This document shows, piece after piece, positions 51,938-63,560 of a stretch of DNA of 64,000 nucleotides. Origin of the DNA: Anisus vortex (Eukaryota > Mollusca > Gastropoda > Planorbidae). The stretch spans positions 31,157,378-31,221,377 of the forward strand of contig OX421506.1 of assembly GCA_949126835.1 (NCBI GenBank), read 5' to 3'. The notes under the pieces are model-generated. The model saw only the letters and a list, made by a program, of their open reading frames with translations. It was not told the origin of the DNA and made no database searches. The translations under genes were made by a program, and so were the position numbers. Positions within the stretch are counted from its first letter, which is position 1, and the number at the start of each line of letters is the position of its first letter.

Positions 51938-52022
51938 ATTAATACAGATGCGAGACTAGACTCGTAGGACGCAATACTCTTCTTTTTAGAAGGAGCGTCT
52001 GTAATATATAGGATAAGATAAG
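51938..52022 (+). mobile_element. LINE-A 3'UTR fragment
   Basis: AACATTAATACAGATGCGAGACTAGACTCG, a 20-bp deletion, then TAGGACGCAATACTCTTC and GGAGCGTCTGTAATATATAGG. Confidence 0.65.
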
Positions 52023-52048
52023 AAGGCAAGATGTTGAAGCTTACTTGA

Positions 52049-52192
52049 GACATCACATCGGCTGTCTATTGTATAGCTTGTTGTGACATCACATCGGCTG
52101 TCTATTGTATAGCTTGTTGTGACATCACATCGGCTGTCTATTGTATAGCTTGTTGTGACATCACATCGGCTGTCTATTGTATAGCTTGTTTA
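52049..52192. repeat. 36-bp tandem repeat, 4 copies
   Basis: Perfect or near-perfect units at 52049, 52085, 52121 and 52157 (GACATCACATCGGCTGTCTA + TTGTATAGCTTGTTGT). Confidence 0.95.
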
Positions 52193-52279
52193 GCTTTAAC
52201 CCCTTCCCCCTTATTTAAGAATGGCCATTTAGGACAAGTCAAGTTTGGGATTTCATTATGAAATCGCTCGTCTCTATTG

Positions 52280-52510
52280 TCTTCTCATGCACTCGTCTCT
52301 GTATTTGTAATTCCCTTCCTCTTTTCTCTCTTCTCTCTTTCTTCTTCTTTCTCCATCTTTAATCACCTCTGGCTTTTGTATTCCTCTTTTCTCTATCTCT
52401 CTTTTGGTCCATGTCCTTTTTCCTTTCACGTTCCCGTCTTTCTCTTTTGTCTCTCGCTTCTGTCCATCTGTCTGTCTGTCTCTCTTTCTCGTCTGACCCA
52501 CTTTTCTATC
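52280..52510. repeat. TCTT/CTCTT-rich polypyrimidine tract
   Basis: Low-complexity pyrimidine strand. The minus-strand Lys/Arg/Glu-rich frame is not a gene. Confidence 0.75.
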
Positions 52511-52724
52511 TATGTATCTGACATGTAATTAATTGGCTTGCCCAGGGTGGGGGTTACACGGCGGAGATTTATTGCCGCCACACGCTCCATAGGGATTGAC
52601 AAATCACTCCGACATCTAACAATCTAAATCTCTTATATCTATGTCTATCTGTACATCTATCTGGCTAATCTATCTGTCCATCTATTTAACTGTTCGTGTA
52701 TTCCCTTGCCCAGTCTACTATCTA

Positions 52725-52945
52725 CTGGGTGGCCGAGTGGCAGCGCGTTCGACTTGCGATCCGATGTTTCCAGGTTCAAATCCTGGTGGAGGCTAGGAAT
52801 TTTTTTCCGAGAGTGTCCCTGAGTCTACCCAGCTCTGATTGGTACCTGACGTTAGTTGGGGTCAAGCAAAGTCGGCTGGGCATTGTGCTGGCCACACATC
52901 CCCTAGTATGCCGTGGCCACAGAAACTGGTGAACGCTGCACTGTC
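52725..52945 (+). mobile_element. SINE-1, nearly full length
   Basis: Head GGGTGGCCGAGTGGCAGCGC with B-box-like CAGGTTCAAATCC, the complete body (AGTGTCCCTGAGTCTACCCAG, GTGCTGGCCACACATCCCCT), ending GAACGCTGCA. It lacks the last 50 bp. Confidence 0.88.
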
Positions 52946-53900
52946 TAATCTGTCTATCTATTTAAATGTCCTTATACCATTAGTAACTAGGCCCACAGGT
53001 TAAGGGAAGTTAGCATTCTACAGCATTGTTTGAATGAGCACAATTATTATCTTTGAAGACTGCTCACATTATCCATCCACTCCTCCCCGCCATCTCTCCC
53101 CTCCCTGCATTCCAGGTCTGAGATTGATCTCTGGCACACATAGAAAATTTTACCTCCTTCTGGTTGTGCTCCCTACATGCACCCGTGGGGCAGTAATCCA
53201 CACACGCCCTCCCCCCCCCCCCCCCAAACACACCTATTCTTGCCCTTCACCCATTCCCACCCCTCCTCCCGTAACCTTTAACATTCGCCACCAGATGTTG
53301 TAATCTCTATTAAGTAAAAAAAAAGAAAAGAAAAGGGGGCTTAATTCTTTGTTTAATTTTCAATGAATTTCTTTCTCATGCGAAGTGCACGCAGGAGTTG
53401 CAGTTCTTTGTGCTGGCGTACAATGCGTGGGCATTTTTTGTTTTATAGAAATATATTTATTTACTATCTCCCTTTGTTCTTCGGGAATTTCCCATTCTTG
53501 CTTACCATTAGGCAAATCTTCCTTTTTTTAAACATATTACCTATATAGATGTAGTGCGTTCAAGTATTGAAATCTTTGCTAATCCTTGCCGAGTCTAATT
53601 TGAGTGTACTTTATTATATGTGTGTTTCAAATACTTAGTTGTTGGATTCATCGACCCAGATCTATATATATATATATATACATTTCTGAACTATTATTAG
53701 CGCATAGTAAAAGAATCAACTAACATTTCTAATAGAGTCACAGTTAAAAAAACAAAGATACTTTTTAAGTTATGCCAGTTATGTTGGTATTATGAATCTT
53801 GGAATGTTGGTCTGAACCATGAACATTGTCTGGAGATACAATTCTAAGTGGATTATCGATTGAAGAACAGGTAGTGCCGCTCAAGAGGCACTAGTTTAGC
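52946..53900. other. Unassigned stretch with C15 and AT run
   Basis: C15 at 53211-53225 and (TA)n near 53662-53680. No coding recognised. Confidence 0.3.
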
Positions 53901-53925
53901 CGAGTGTATTCCAGTGACGCGCTTG

Positions 53926-53950
53926 ATTGGATTGTATTGTTTTGACGTAA
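53926..53950 (+). promoter_or_regulatory. Inverted CCAAT box and CRE-like site
   Basis: ATTGG (53926-53930) and TGACGTAA (53943-53950) lie 75-100 bp upstream of the candidate first exon. Both are common animal proximal promoter elements. TGACGCG also occurs at 53915. Confidence 0.3.
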
Positions 53951-54024
53951 CGGAACCAAGGAAGAGGGGGTCTCTCTCCAGGATGTTCACTGTCAGAGAT
54001 GGTGCCGACTAGTCAAGCGTGGAA

Positions 54025-54085
54025 ATGATACGTGGGCGTAAGGAAGGGGTTAACTACGCCTCCTGGTTCATCGGCTTTGACCACG
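54025..54085 (+). CDS. Candidate first coding exon of an unknown host gene
   Basis: ATG at 54025 (context TGGAAATGA) opens 20 codons reading MIRGRKEGVNYASWFIGFDH, ending one base into codon 21 at a consensus 5' splice site, ACG|GTAAGT (54086-54091), followed by GT-rich intron-like sequence. The preceding in-frame codon series has a stop (TAG), so this ATG is the only start. Two short upstream frames precede it: one ends at the start region with overlapping ATGA. The patch is more GC-rich than its flanks and is preceded by CCAAT and CRE-like sites. I do not recognise the peptide and could not find the next exon. It could be chance. Confidence 0.25.
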
Positions 54086-54091
54086 GTAAGT

Positions 54092-55315
54092 TGTGTGTGT
54101 GTGCGCGTGTTTGTCTAGACGTGTGACCATGCGTTCTGCTGTAAAGAGGCGCGCAGCAATGAGCGCACAGATTGAACTGTATTAAGTTGGTGTAACGGCA
54201 CAGATGTACAACATGTGCACTTATACTACACTTTGCACACTCAGGTTCACATTTAAACTTTAGATAGATAAGTTAATAAAGTAGATAAATAGTGAATAGG
54301 TATATAGCTAGAGATAGATAATAAATAGATGGACAAATAGATAATAAATAGATAGATAGATATAATATTAATAGATAGATAGTTATAGGCTTATAGATAA
54401 TAAAATATTAATATTGTTTCATCACTAGCTCATTGGGACGCTTAAGCGTATGGACTACACATATTTCACAAATGTATACATTGTATATGCCTACACAGGA
54501 AAAAAAACCCATCAAATACACGATTCATACGCATAACATATTATATCTATAAACTTACTCAAGCTAAATGGGGCAATGCTCGCATCTTAAGTAGAAACTA
54601 ACAGTTTGAAGTTGTTAAAATCCTGATTGTATACATCCAACTAACTCACTGACTGTGAAAAGATGAACTTAACAAATCCAAGGAGAATAACTCACACTAA
54701 CTTGCATGTATGTATCTAAAAAAGAGGGTAATTCACAATTTTTTTTATGGACAATTCAACAAAAGCAAACACAATCAACATGAAAAATCCGAAATCGGAA
54801 CTAATAATGTCCCTTTGATCTTCTTATCTTTGTTTATTTCTTTGCTTGTTTACATTTTCTTTTTTACATTCTGTTTCTACTTGTTTAATGATGTTTGCAT
54901 TGCATCAATTTTCGTTTGCACGAAAACAAACAAACAATTAAAACAGAACAACCATAACAGTGACCCAATAAATAAAAAGAAAGAAAAGACTAAGAATGAA
55001 GTTTAAAATTGAGTGTATCACTAAACACTTGAATAAACTTGAGTACTTAAAGAATATCGCCACCCACCTTGACTAGAGCCAACTCCTTTTGCGTTCCTTT
55101 TCTAAATCCTATCAGTGGATGGTAGAGTAGGTTTGGGAGGGGCTCTGTAAATGAGATCTTAATACATTATTCTTTACTTATTTATCCACAACTTTTATAC
55201 ACCTAAAACTTTGATGTCAGTTTTGTTTTGTGTTTTTTTGTTTGGTCTGACAAATGCGGTGTCAGTATCGAAGGTTTAGGTGTGTGTATTTTTTTAAGCA
55301 GATATAATGGCAAGA
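54092..55315. other. Unassigned stretch with GATA repeats
   Basis: 54265-54420 is a degenerate GATAGATA repeat. The rest is AT-rich. Would be intron 1 if the candidate exon at 54025 is real. Confidence 0.35.
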
Positions 55316-55328
55316 CAACAAAAGAATT

Positions 55329-55565
55329 CGTATGTGGCACACCAAGACAGCAAAAGGCTTATTATGTGGCCCACCAAGACGTCAAAAGGCTGCGAATTAT
55401 GGCCCACAAATATACTAGTGGCAATACAGCAAAAGGCTTCTTATGTGGCCCACCAAGACATCAAAAGGCTGCGAATTATGGCCCACACATATACTTGTGA
55501 CAAGACAGCTAATGGCCAAAATACCAGTGGTACCTTTACACCAATAGAATAGTGTGAGTGGCCCA
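55329..55565. repeat. ~69-bp tandem repeat with 35-bp subrepeat
   Basis: GTGGCCCACCAAGACRTCAA + AAGGCTGCGAATTATGGCCC units alternate with CAGCAAAAGGCTTCTTATG. It decays to the right as GTGGCCCACTATCATACCTA. Confidence 0.85.
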
Positions 55566-56788
55566 CTATCATACCTAGTGGTACCCGTGCAACAATAATC
55601 CCATGTTGTACCATCCCAGGCTGTGGCCGCTACCCAAAATGACTTAGAACCACCGATCAAACGCATAACTTTAAATCTGATTACGTTTCAAGTGAGCAGA
55701 AACAAGGCTTTCGTTTCAATTGGCAGATCTATCCCATCCATGTGAAAGTAGATCTGTCTTGGCAGTTGACCCACTAAGTATTATTTCAGGTGGCAAACAG
55801 TTTCAGGTGTAAACAGCTGACATGCCAACTGACAATGGCTTAACTTAATTTTTTTTTTTTTAACGGATGACAAATGGCAATGGCATGTTGAGTGTATTTC
55901 AGCTATTGTAAAGTGTTTTATCTTACCCTCCAAGGTTTAAAGCCTTAATAGCCAACAAAAGCTTAATGTGCAATCACAACCGTACACGCTGTCAACTCAC
56001 AATAACCACTCAGTCTTAAAAAACAAACATGTAAAACTTGATGTATATACCGTCACTGCGCAAACACAATAAGTTGTAATTTAAAGTTAATCTTATAATA
56101 TTTATTTCAGGGGTGGGGAAGGGGGGAGGGGGGAAAGAAAACTGCCCTTTTTTATGAAGGACTTACTTATATGATTGATGGTCCATATAATAAATCTTGC
56201 AAATAAACAAAGAAAAATATATGAATGAAGTTTGTTTTAAAAAAAAAAAGACCTAAAAATATTCCTATTTATCTCTAAGAAAATAAATTATTTATGGGAT
56301 ATGGTTAAATAAACATAAAAACACACAAAAGATATACCAAAGTGTATTTAAACGTTTTAAGTCAACCTAACATTTTTACAAACCTAACCAAAAGTAAAGT
56401 TTAAATAACTAATGAAAAAATCATCGCGACATATCATTCTTAATATAAGAAGAGTGATAATTGATCTCAAAGAAAGGTTTAAGAATATACATTGAATTAT
56501 CTACAACTTTTTCAAGCTTAAGTCTCCAAGAAGACGTTAGTAAACATAACTAGTGACAAATGATTTCTTTCAATGGTCTTCTGATCAAAGTGTTTAGACT
56601 TGTGTTATGGAGCGCAGTTCAGAGCTGGAGTTTGCAGCTGTGGAAATGTAATATTGTTGCCATGGAGCTGCAGCTGATACAAAGTCTTCCATCTAGCAGA
56701 TGTCAACCTACACGCTTTTCCTGTCTGCTTACGAGCTCAAACAATTTGAAAGTCGTTGATTGCTTTAAATTGTTCTTCTTGATAAAAA
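55566..56788. other. Unassigned AT-rich stretch
   Basis: No gene recognised. G-rich GGGGTGGGGAAGGGGGGAGG at 56111-56133. Confidence 0.3.
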
Positions 56789-56997
56789 GTAAAGTACCCA
56801 TCGGACCAAATTGATCATAAGGCCGGTGAAGCGGCGCTCACCAGTTTCTTTGACCACGGCATACAAGGTGATTGTGGGGCCAGCACAATGCACAGCCGCC
56901 TTTACTTTACTTTACCCCATCTAGTCTTCACCAGGAGTCTAACCCGGGACCTTCGGTACGCCAGTCGAACGCGCTGCCGCTCTGCCACAGCGCTTGA
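56789..56997 (-). mobile_element. SINE-1 copy with internal deletion
   Basis: Tail, GTGCTGGCCCCACAATCACC and AAAGTAAAGTAAAGGCGGCTG are present in reverse. The CTGAGTCTACCC segment is deleted, joining directly to the head (GGGTTAGACTCCTGGTGAAG, GAGCGGCAGCGCGTTCGACT). Confidence 0.82.
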
Positions 56998-58340
56998 TGT
57001 GAAATTAGTTACAAGTAAGATCTGAAAGTGGCTGGAACGGCAAAATTTGGGACCAGACTTTAGTAGAGCAGGCTCGTAGCTTTTCAAACAAATTCTTCCA
57101 TGATATGTTTTATAGGAAATTACAAAATGCCGTGGTAGAAATCCAAAGTCTGACGGTTTTTGGAGGTTGGCTAATGACTTCAACTACGGAAGGCAAGATG
57201 GCGCCGAGTTTAGCGACACTTTGAAAATGGTGCATGAATTCCATTTATTTTTCCAAACCCACTAACAGTGTATACCAGCGCACTGATCTTGATGTAAAAA
57301 GTTGCAATATGCAAATGGCCATCATTATCATTAAAACTATGTTTATGTTGTTGTTTTTTTTTAAACGTGAGTGCCAAAATATATACTATTAAAATAAACA
57401 AATTTTTTATTTATTTTTAGGTCAGTTACAAAATATTGGACAGGCGGTTCTAATAAATTCATTTTCTGCTTGGGTTCGAATCCAGGTCTTAGAGGAAAAA
57501 AGCCAGGATTTATTTTTAGGGCTACTTGCCCAGTGGACCACAATATGCGTCTAAATCAAGCTACTTTATTATGTTACATTATGTTGTGGCTGAAAGTTGT
57601 AAATCTCATAGCATAAAAATATTAAAACAAGAAATTCAAGTAACTGCTAAATCTAGCTTATGCTCTGCTTCATTAAATGCATTTTGCATTAAGTTTCTAT
57701 TTCAACAGTCAACATAAGCCATAAACCATTCTGTTTCAGTATTGTATATTTTGGCACATTCTGCAGGCGTTTAAATAGAATGTATTTTCACATGTTACTA
57801 AACAGTTTTACTTATTTTATTTCATGGACCAGATGACACATTTGGCCTGACACCATTTCCTGGTAAGTGTCTTTACCTATTTATTTTTATGATGGTGTTT
57901 TCTTTTTTCTCTTTTTTTTTTGACATATATTTTCGAATTTTTGTTCTAGATTTTTCTATGTTTTGCTATGTTTGTGCCCTTTTTGTTCTATGTTTTTTAA
58001 TTATTGTTTTTGTCAAAAGGGTTTTAATTGGACATTTCGTGGCCAATTTATATTTTTGCATAAATAAGTCCTCTTTTTATTTTTTATTTTTTCCTTTAAA
58101 ATCGTTTCATCTATCAAATAGAAATTCTTCAGCCCTTTAGCACATTAGATAGTGTGAAGTATATACAACTCAACATACAAGCATTGCATTACGTACTCAG
58201 TTTTTCAATTGATTAGTGGAAAGCATTGCCATATACATTTTTAATAGTACAGAGTAGCCTTACCTAAAAATTGTATAAATATCTCAAATTTATTTGTACG
58301 ATAAATTTCATATTGGTTTTTGTTAGAAATTTATTTTAGA
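56998..58340. other. Unassigned stretch
   Basis: 57472-57530 has a lone B-box-like GGGTTCGAATCCAGG. 57885-58100 is T-rich, and the Phe-rich plus frame there is compositional. No gene recognised. Confidence 0.3.
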
Positions 58341-58344
58341 TTAT

Positions 58345-58475
58345 GGTTACAAGTAAGTCATATAAGTTTGAATTGTATAGGGGGCAAGGGTGTTAACTCT
58401 CAGCAGCAATCTTTACAAGTCAGTCATATAAGTTTGACTTGTATAAGGAGCAAGGGTGTTAACTCTCAGCAGCAA
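58345..58475. repeat. ~65-bp direct repeat, 2 copies
   Basis: ACAAGTMAGTCATATAAGTT + TGTTAACTCTCAGCAGCAAT occurs twice in tandem. Confidence 0.9.
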
Positions 58476-58852
58476 TACGGCCCATTGATATACTTATTAC
58501 ACAAATACACAATTACATTCACAAAAAATCTACAAAAACAAACCAAAACAGATGTCCTATATATTATGAGCAATAACTATCGGAAAAATCCGATTTGGGA
58601 AACGGGAATTCCAAATTATTGGCCTGCATGCATAACCTTGTACTAGAGAAGAATCTTGCATACCTAGACTCTAACCTTTAAGAGGTGGCGGCTCACATTG
58701 TAATAATTTGGTTGTAGTAAATACTGGTATTGGTTGTGCATGTGGTTGTCTTAGCAGCGTGAAAAAATAATAGATAGTTAAAGTAATGCCTCAAATACTG
58801 ATAACTTAAAAAGGACTTCTGCTTTTTTAAAGTCATATATTATATTTTATAT

Positions 58853-59631
58853 TAAGTCCGACCGAAACCAATTTTTTGGTTTCAGCTAAAAATGAAACCA
58901 TACCGAAAGTTATAAATTGACTTTTGGCCGAAACCTATTCAGAAACCCAAAGTTTCATTAAACCTTCGGCTGAAACCGAAAGATAAGCCGAAATTGCCAA
59001 GCAAAAGATTGAAAAAGACTGCACATTAAAAAAAAAAAATTAATTAGTTTATGTGTAATCTATTGAAGTAAACCGTATAACATTTAATATACAGTTGTAT
59101 GTCGCTTTTGGAAGAGCCCCGTTTCTCTCTGACAACCGTTGGCCTTAGAGCCCTCTCGGTATCCGGCCCGAAGGTGTGGAATCTACTTCCCATTCAACTC
59201 AGGCAAACAAGCTCGACTGTTTCTTTCAAAAAGAATTTAAAAACTCATTATTTCAATATTTACCTTACATAACATTTAACATGCTTTAGACACTTACTGT
59301 CTTACTTATGGGTTGGGTCGGTTAAGGCTACATTTATTTGTTTTGTCTTTTGTTTAAATCATTAATTACCACTGTCACCTAGCGTAGAGTAATTATCCGT
59401 GTTCTTACTTGTATGTTAAACGCGCTCTGAGCTTACACTATGTTTGTTGGCAGTGCTATACAAATATTATTATTATTATTATTATATACATGTATCAGTC
59501 TCGGCCGAAACCGAAAGCAAACCGATACTTTTTTGTGTGCTTCGGCCGAAACCAAAAACACGCCGAAAGAGACCATTTGCCTACTTATGGCGCCGAAACA
59601 AAACCTAAGCAAAATTTTCGGTCGGCCTCTT
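58853..59631. mobile_element. hAT-like GCCGACCGAAA element, second copy
   Basis: Left TAAGTCCGACCGAAACC and right TTTTCGGTCGGCCTCTT. Flanks TTTTATAT and CTTTATAT (7 of 8, nnnTAnnn). It is the same palindrome-rich family as 1901-2406, and is enlarged by a LINE-C insertion at 59095-59492. Confidence 0.68.
59095..59492 (+). pseudogene. LINE-C 3' end, best copy
   Basis: Open tail SLLEEPRFSLTTVGLRALSV, then SGPKVWNLLPIQLRQTS and FKKNLKTHYFNIYLT, with a stop at about 59270. It is typical of the CR1/L2-like RT C-terminus. The 3'UTR has ACGCGCTCTGAGCTTACACT and GGCAGTGCTATACAAATATT, then an (ATT)n tail (59466-59487). 5'-truncated, with an intact frame as far as it goes. Confidence 0.82.
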
Positions 59632-60039
59632 CTTTATATATATAATATAAATATACATTACAGAGAGAGAGAAAGAGATGGATGGGTAGATGAATAATTG
59701 AATGGGTAGATGGATGCAAAGAAAAGAAGATAGATAGATTTGGGTCGATAGAAGGATGTTCCGTACAGACACAGCACACAATGTTTTATGGAAGCATTCA
59801 ATCGTATATAATCGAAGGAACTGTCTGTGTGTTCCCGCCAGTTCTTGTGTCCGACGGGGTGCCACTCAATCAGAGAGTGACATAACCAATCTCGTTTTTG
59901 AACATTTGTCACTGGCACCACCCACCCACCCACCCTCGCACCCCCCCCCCCCCCCTGGGACACCAGAAAACCTTTCACCCTCGCCATTGGACTATAGAAT
60001 TACTCGTAGAGTACAATCTCTTTATATATATATTATATA
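59632..60039. other. Unassigned stretch with C15 run
   Basis: GATG/GATA-type simple repeats at 59675-59750 and C15 at 59941-59955. No gene recognised. Confidence 0.35.
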
Positions 60040-60464
60040 CTAGTGGTTATGCCCGTCAAAATGACGGAGAAATGTGTTTTGTTAAAAGAGAAAGACAAAA
60101 ATAACTAACACACTATTAGTCTACAATAAAAACTATAGTGAGAAAGTATCTTTCGGTATTTAGTTTTTTGTTATTTTTTATTGAAAACATTTCAAAGGGA
60201 GGTCATTCTGAAGTGGCGCTAAGCTTAGAACTTTAAACATACGGTGATTATCAATAGGTCTAAGTTTTTTGTTTTTTTTTTAAATTAACGAATTAAGCAC
60301 TATAGTTTCTATAATAAAAATTTCTTTTGGAGGACGTTTCCAATTTATACATTTAACTTTTGTGCCGATCGGTCAAATGGCCTAGGAGCCTATAACGAAC
60401 AAACATATAAATAAATAATTACAAACATGAAGACAAACTCACGGTAATTATGTATGTATATTGA
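60040..60464 (-). mobile_element. Non-autonomous Helitron, second copy
   Basis: On the minus strand it starts TCAATATACATACATAATTACCGTGAG and ends with hairpin CCGTCATTTTGACGG, GCATAACCA and CTAG, between A and T. The ends match the 115-845 copy, and the internal AACTAAATACCGAAA..TAGTTTTTATTGTA is shared. 425 bp, no coding. Confidence 0.7.
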
Positions 60465-61129
60465 TGGTATATTATTCTTTTCTGTCTCTTATCTCCCCGT
60501 ATGTCTACTGTTTTTTAGTATGCTGGGTTTATGTACCGTCTGCAGCCCATCTGTTTTGCGCTTTTTGTGTGTCTATGTTTCACTAAGCCATCGAGAATCC
60601 TATAGGACATTTGTATGAAAGGATGATTACAGCTAAAGATAGACGTGCACCTGGACATCCACTGAATATATTGTTGTTGTTGGTTTATGTTGTGTGTTGT
60701 GTGTGTGCTAAAGGAGGACGTTGATGTATCGATGTGTTCGTTTTTTGCTTACCAAATCTGCAACTAGGATGTATTGTTATACGAGGATTATAAACTTTGT
60801 TTTTCTTAATCTATCTACAAGTTGTCCACCTATCTTCTATTTATATATCCATCTATCTATCCTACTATCTATGCATCTATTGATTTATCTTGTCATCAAT
60901 TCATATAGGCCTACTTATCTACCTACTATCAAACCTATCTATCTATCTGTCTGTCTATTGTCTGCCTATCCTACCATCCATCCAGCTCTATGTCTGTACA
61001 TCTATCTATTTTATTACATATCTGTTACGTATTATCTATTATTTTTCAAAGTATCTTTCCCTGTACTAAAATCAGGAAGCGTTTCGACCGATCATATAAG
61101 TCTTAAGTTTAGGGTGTAACTGTCTAAGA
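60465..61129. other. Unassigned stretch with CTAT repeats
   Basis: 60840-61010 has degenerate CTATCTAT/CTACCTAC text. No gene recognised. Confidence 0.35.
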
Positions 61130-62745
61130 CAGGGATTGGCAACCTAAGGCACGTGTGCCAAACTTGGCACGCGAGATCCCCCAAGCGGTGTTTTTTATTG
61201 ATAAAATATTTTCCGGTTCTGAATGAGTAAAACTGACTGTTGAAGCCGATGTTTCTGAATGACATATAGACACATTTCAATGAGTTGAACTTGCATTTAC
61301 AAGGACCAGTGAAATGGATTTGCATTGAAACTGAACATATCTTGCTGTGAAATCAATTTCAAAACATTTAACTATATGTACATCCCTATATTAGGACATA
61401 TATTAAGATATAGTTGGGCTTTTTTTCAGAAGTAAACCGAAGCACTCAAAGCGGAGTTTTCTAATCAAAGCCAAGACTTTCAAATTGATTTGCGTAAAAA
61501 TCTGGAAGGAAGCTGCTTAGGAAAGTCATCTGCTATTCTCAACTGCTAGACATTCGCTCTTTTACTTTCAGCTTTTAGTTCAACTTACACGTGTGAACAG
61601 ATTTTATCGTACAAGATAGCTGTTTTAAGCATACAAAAAGGTCACTTATACTTGACCGCTCATGAATTCATACAGACATTAAAAAGAGTTTTTATGTTCG
61701 ATCTTCTTTAATGAAACATTAATATAAGTAATTAAAAAACAAATTTATTTTAATTATGAATTAAATAAAAAAATATAAAGAGACTTTTTTAATAGCAATA
61801 TATTATGTAATTTCTGTAATTATTAATGTTTAAAATATAAACTCCTTAAATGGTCAAACAAGGCAGGAAATGTTTATTTACAACTATATAACGTAAATTA
61901 TTTTTATCCTCTTATAATTAAATCTTGTAATGAATACCAGAATGTTTGTTTTATATACAGAAATAATAATTATTCAGTAATATTTGTTAAATTACAAAAC
62001 ATAACTTTTTTGGCATCACAATTGAATCAAATGTGGAAACATTTTTGGTTAATTTAAAGAGAGATAATTAATCCGTTTTATTTGACCTAATTTTTCTAAT
62101 ATGCTTTTTTTTTCTTTTGCAAAAGAATAAAAGTTAAAGGGCTAACAAATTTTAACTTTGAAATGATCAAACTGTAAAAAGTATTTGAAAAGTATATAAG
62201 TATTATAAGACTAAATAATTTATATGTTTAAACATTACATTAAATACAGAATTTGTATGATTATTATGTTTCTCTTCCGCTCAACGATAATTTTGAGAGT
62301 ATAGTCTATCCATTCACGAGTCTGAAACACAGTTAAATAACTTCTCAGTTAAACTGAGATCAAAATATAATGGACTTTTGCAGGTGTTAGATCCCCATCT
62401 TGAGTCTGGACATACCCTTACCAATGAAAAAGTTTAGATAATTTTTACCATAAATGTGAAAGTTTAGTAATAAAATATTGTATTTGATATAAATGCAAAT
62501 AAAAAGGATGATAATCACAAACACGTAAATTTCTTATTAAATATAAAACGCTTTAACGATTTTCTCTATAAATCTCCTATGCTTTTGGCCGTAGTCTTGC
62601 TACAGAGTTAAATTAATTGTTCTATAAAGAAAAAATTATTTTTGGTTAACTATAATAGAGCTGCTTGACTTTTGGGCTGTTATCAGGCTGAATGATTGAG
62701 AAATCCTAGTTTGGCACACTGTTAGCAAAAGGTTGTCGACCCCTG
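61130..62745 (+). mobile_element. Long hAT element with decayed transposase, 1.6 kb
   Basis: Ends CAGGGATTGGCAACCTAAGG and AAAAGGTTGTCGACCCCTG, with subterminal GCCAAACTTGGCACGC and TTTGGCACACTGTTAGC. The left flank GTCTAAGA fits nnnTAnnn; the right flank (GTGTGAGG) matches poorly. It is collinear with 34602-36639. Confidence 0.78.
61443..61680 (+). pseudogene. hAT transposase remnant
   Basis: EALKAEFSNQSQDFQIDLRK is open, then stops. Further on TCEQILSYKIAVLSIQKGHL and YLTAHEFIQT follow. It aligns with the remnant at 35243-35620 and with the C-terminal layout of GTF2IRD2-like hAT transposases (LK-EF..QDF, then CEQ-S). Non-functional. Confidence 0.52.
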
Positions 62746-63065
62746 GTGTGAGGGGTTGATCAGCCAAGAAGGTGACGCACACCAAGATCCTGTCCGAGAC
62801 TATCCACCCCGTGGCACACCTGCGGATTCCCCCCCCCCCCCCGGATCATTAACGGGGTGGCTCGCTCGTATCCTGGCACCTTCGCCCGGTAGCACAACTT
62901 CCAGACAATAGGTCTGGACATCCAGGCACCAGGGACTTGGTGAGGAGGGGTGTTGCGTACATTGCTGAATCCTCACCTAGTTTCGGGGCGTCTTGGCAGT
63001 GCAATGAATGAAATCTTGTACGCGTAATAGGGGCTGTACCCCTTGCTTTGAAAATATTATTATGT
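62746..63065. other. GC-rich patch, unassigned
   Basis: Markedly GC-rich against its flanks, with C14 at 62829-62842. The minus strand reads TAGGTGAGGATTCAGCAATG and ATTGTCTGGAAGTTGTGCTA. It may be the 5' part of an unidentified LINE. No diagnostic motif is seen. Confidence 0.3.
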
Positions 63066-63560
63066 GTCACACGGTATCACGTCTCACAAATTCATTCCTT
63101 TGTCACACATTGTCACGTATCTCAAAACTAGGTATTTGTCACACACTGTCACGTACCTAATAAACCAACTATCTGTCACACACTGTCACGTATCACAGAA
63201 CCAAACAAATGCCACACACTGTCACGTACCTCATAAACCAACTATCTGTCACATACTGTCACGTATCACAGAACCAACTATCCGTCACACACTGTCACGT
63301 ATCACAGAACCAAACAAATGCCACACACTGTCACGTACCTCATAAACCAACTATCTGTCACATACTGTTACGTATCCCAAAACCAACTATCTGTCACACA
63401 GTCTCACGTATCACAAAATCAACTACTTGTCACACACTGTCACGTACCTCATAAACAAACTATCTGTCACACACTGTCATGTACCTCAAAAACAAACTAT
63501 CTGTCACACACTGTCACGCATCACAAAACCAACTATCTGTCACACACTTCCAGCACTGCC
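63066..63560. repeat. 37-bp minisatellite (TGTCACACACTGTCACGTAC)
   Basis: About 13 units of CTGTCACACACTGTCACGTA followed by one of two spacers, CCTCATAAACCAACTAT or TCACAGAACCAACTAT / AACCAAACAAATGC. The two unit types alternate in places, suggesting a 2-unit higher-order repeat. Plus-strand frames are repeat translations. Confidence 0.93.

Noticed and set aside
63066..63560. CRISPR-like array
   Set aside because: Spacers are themselves repeated and the host is eukaryotic. It is a minisatellite.
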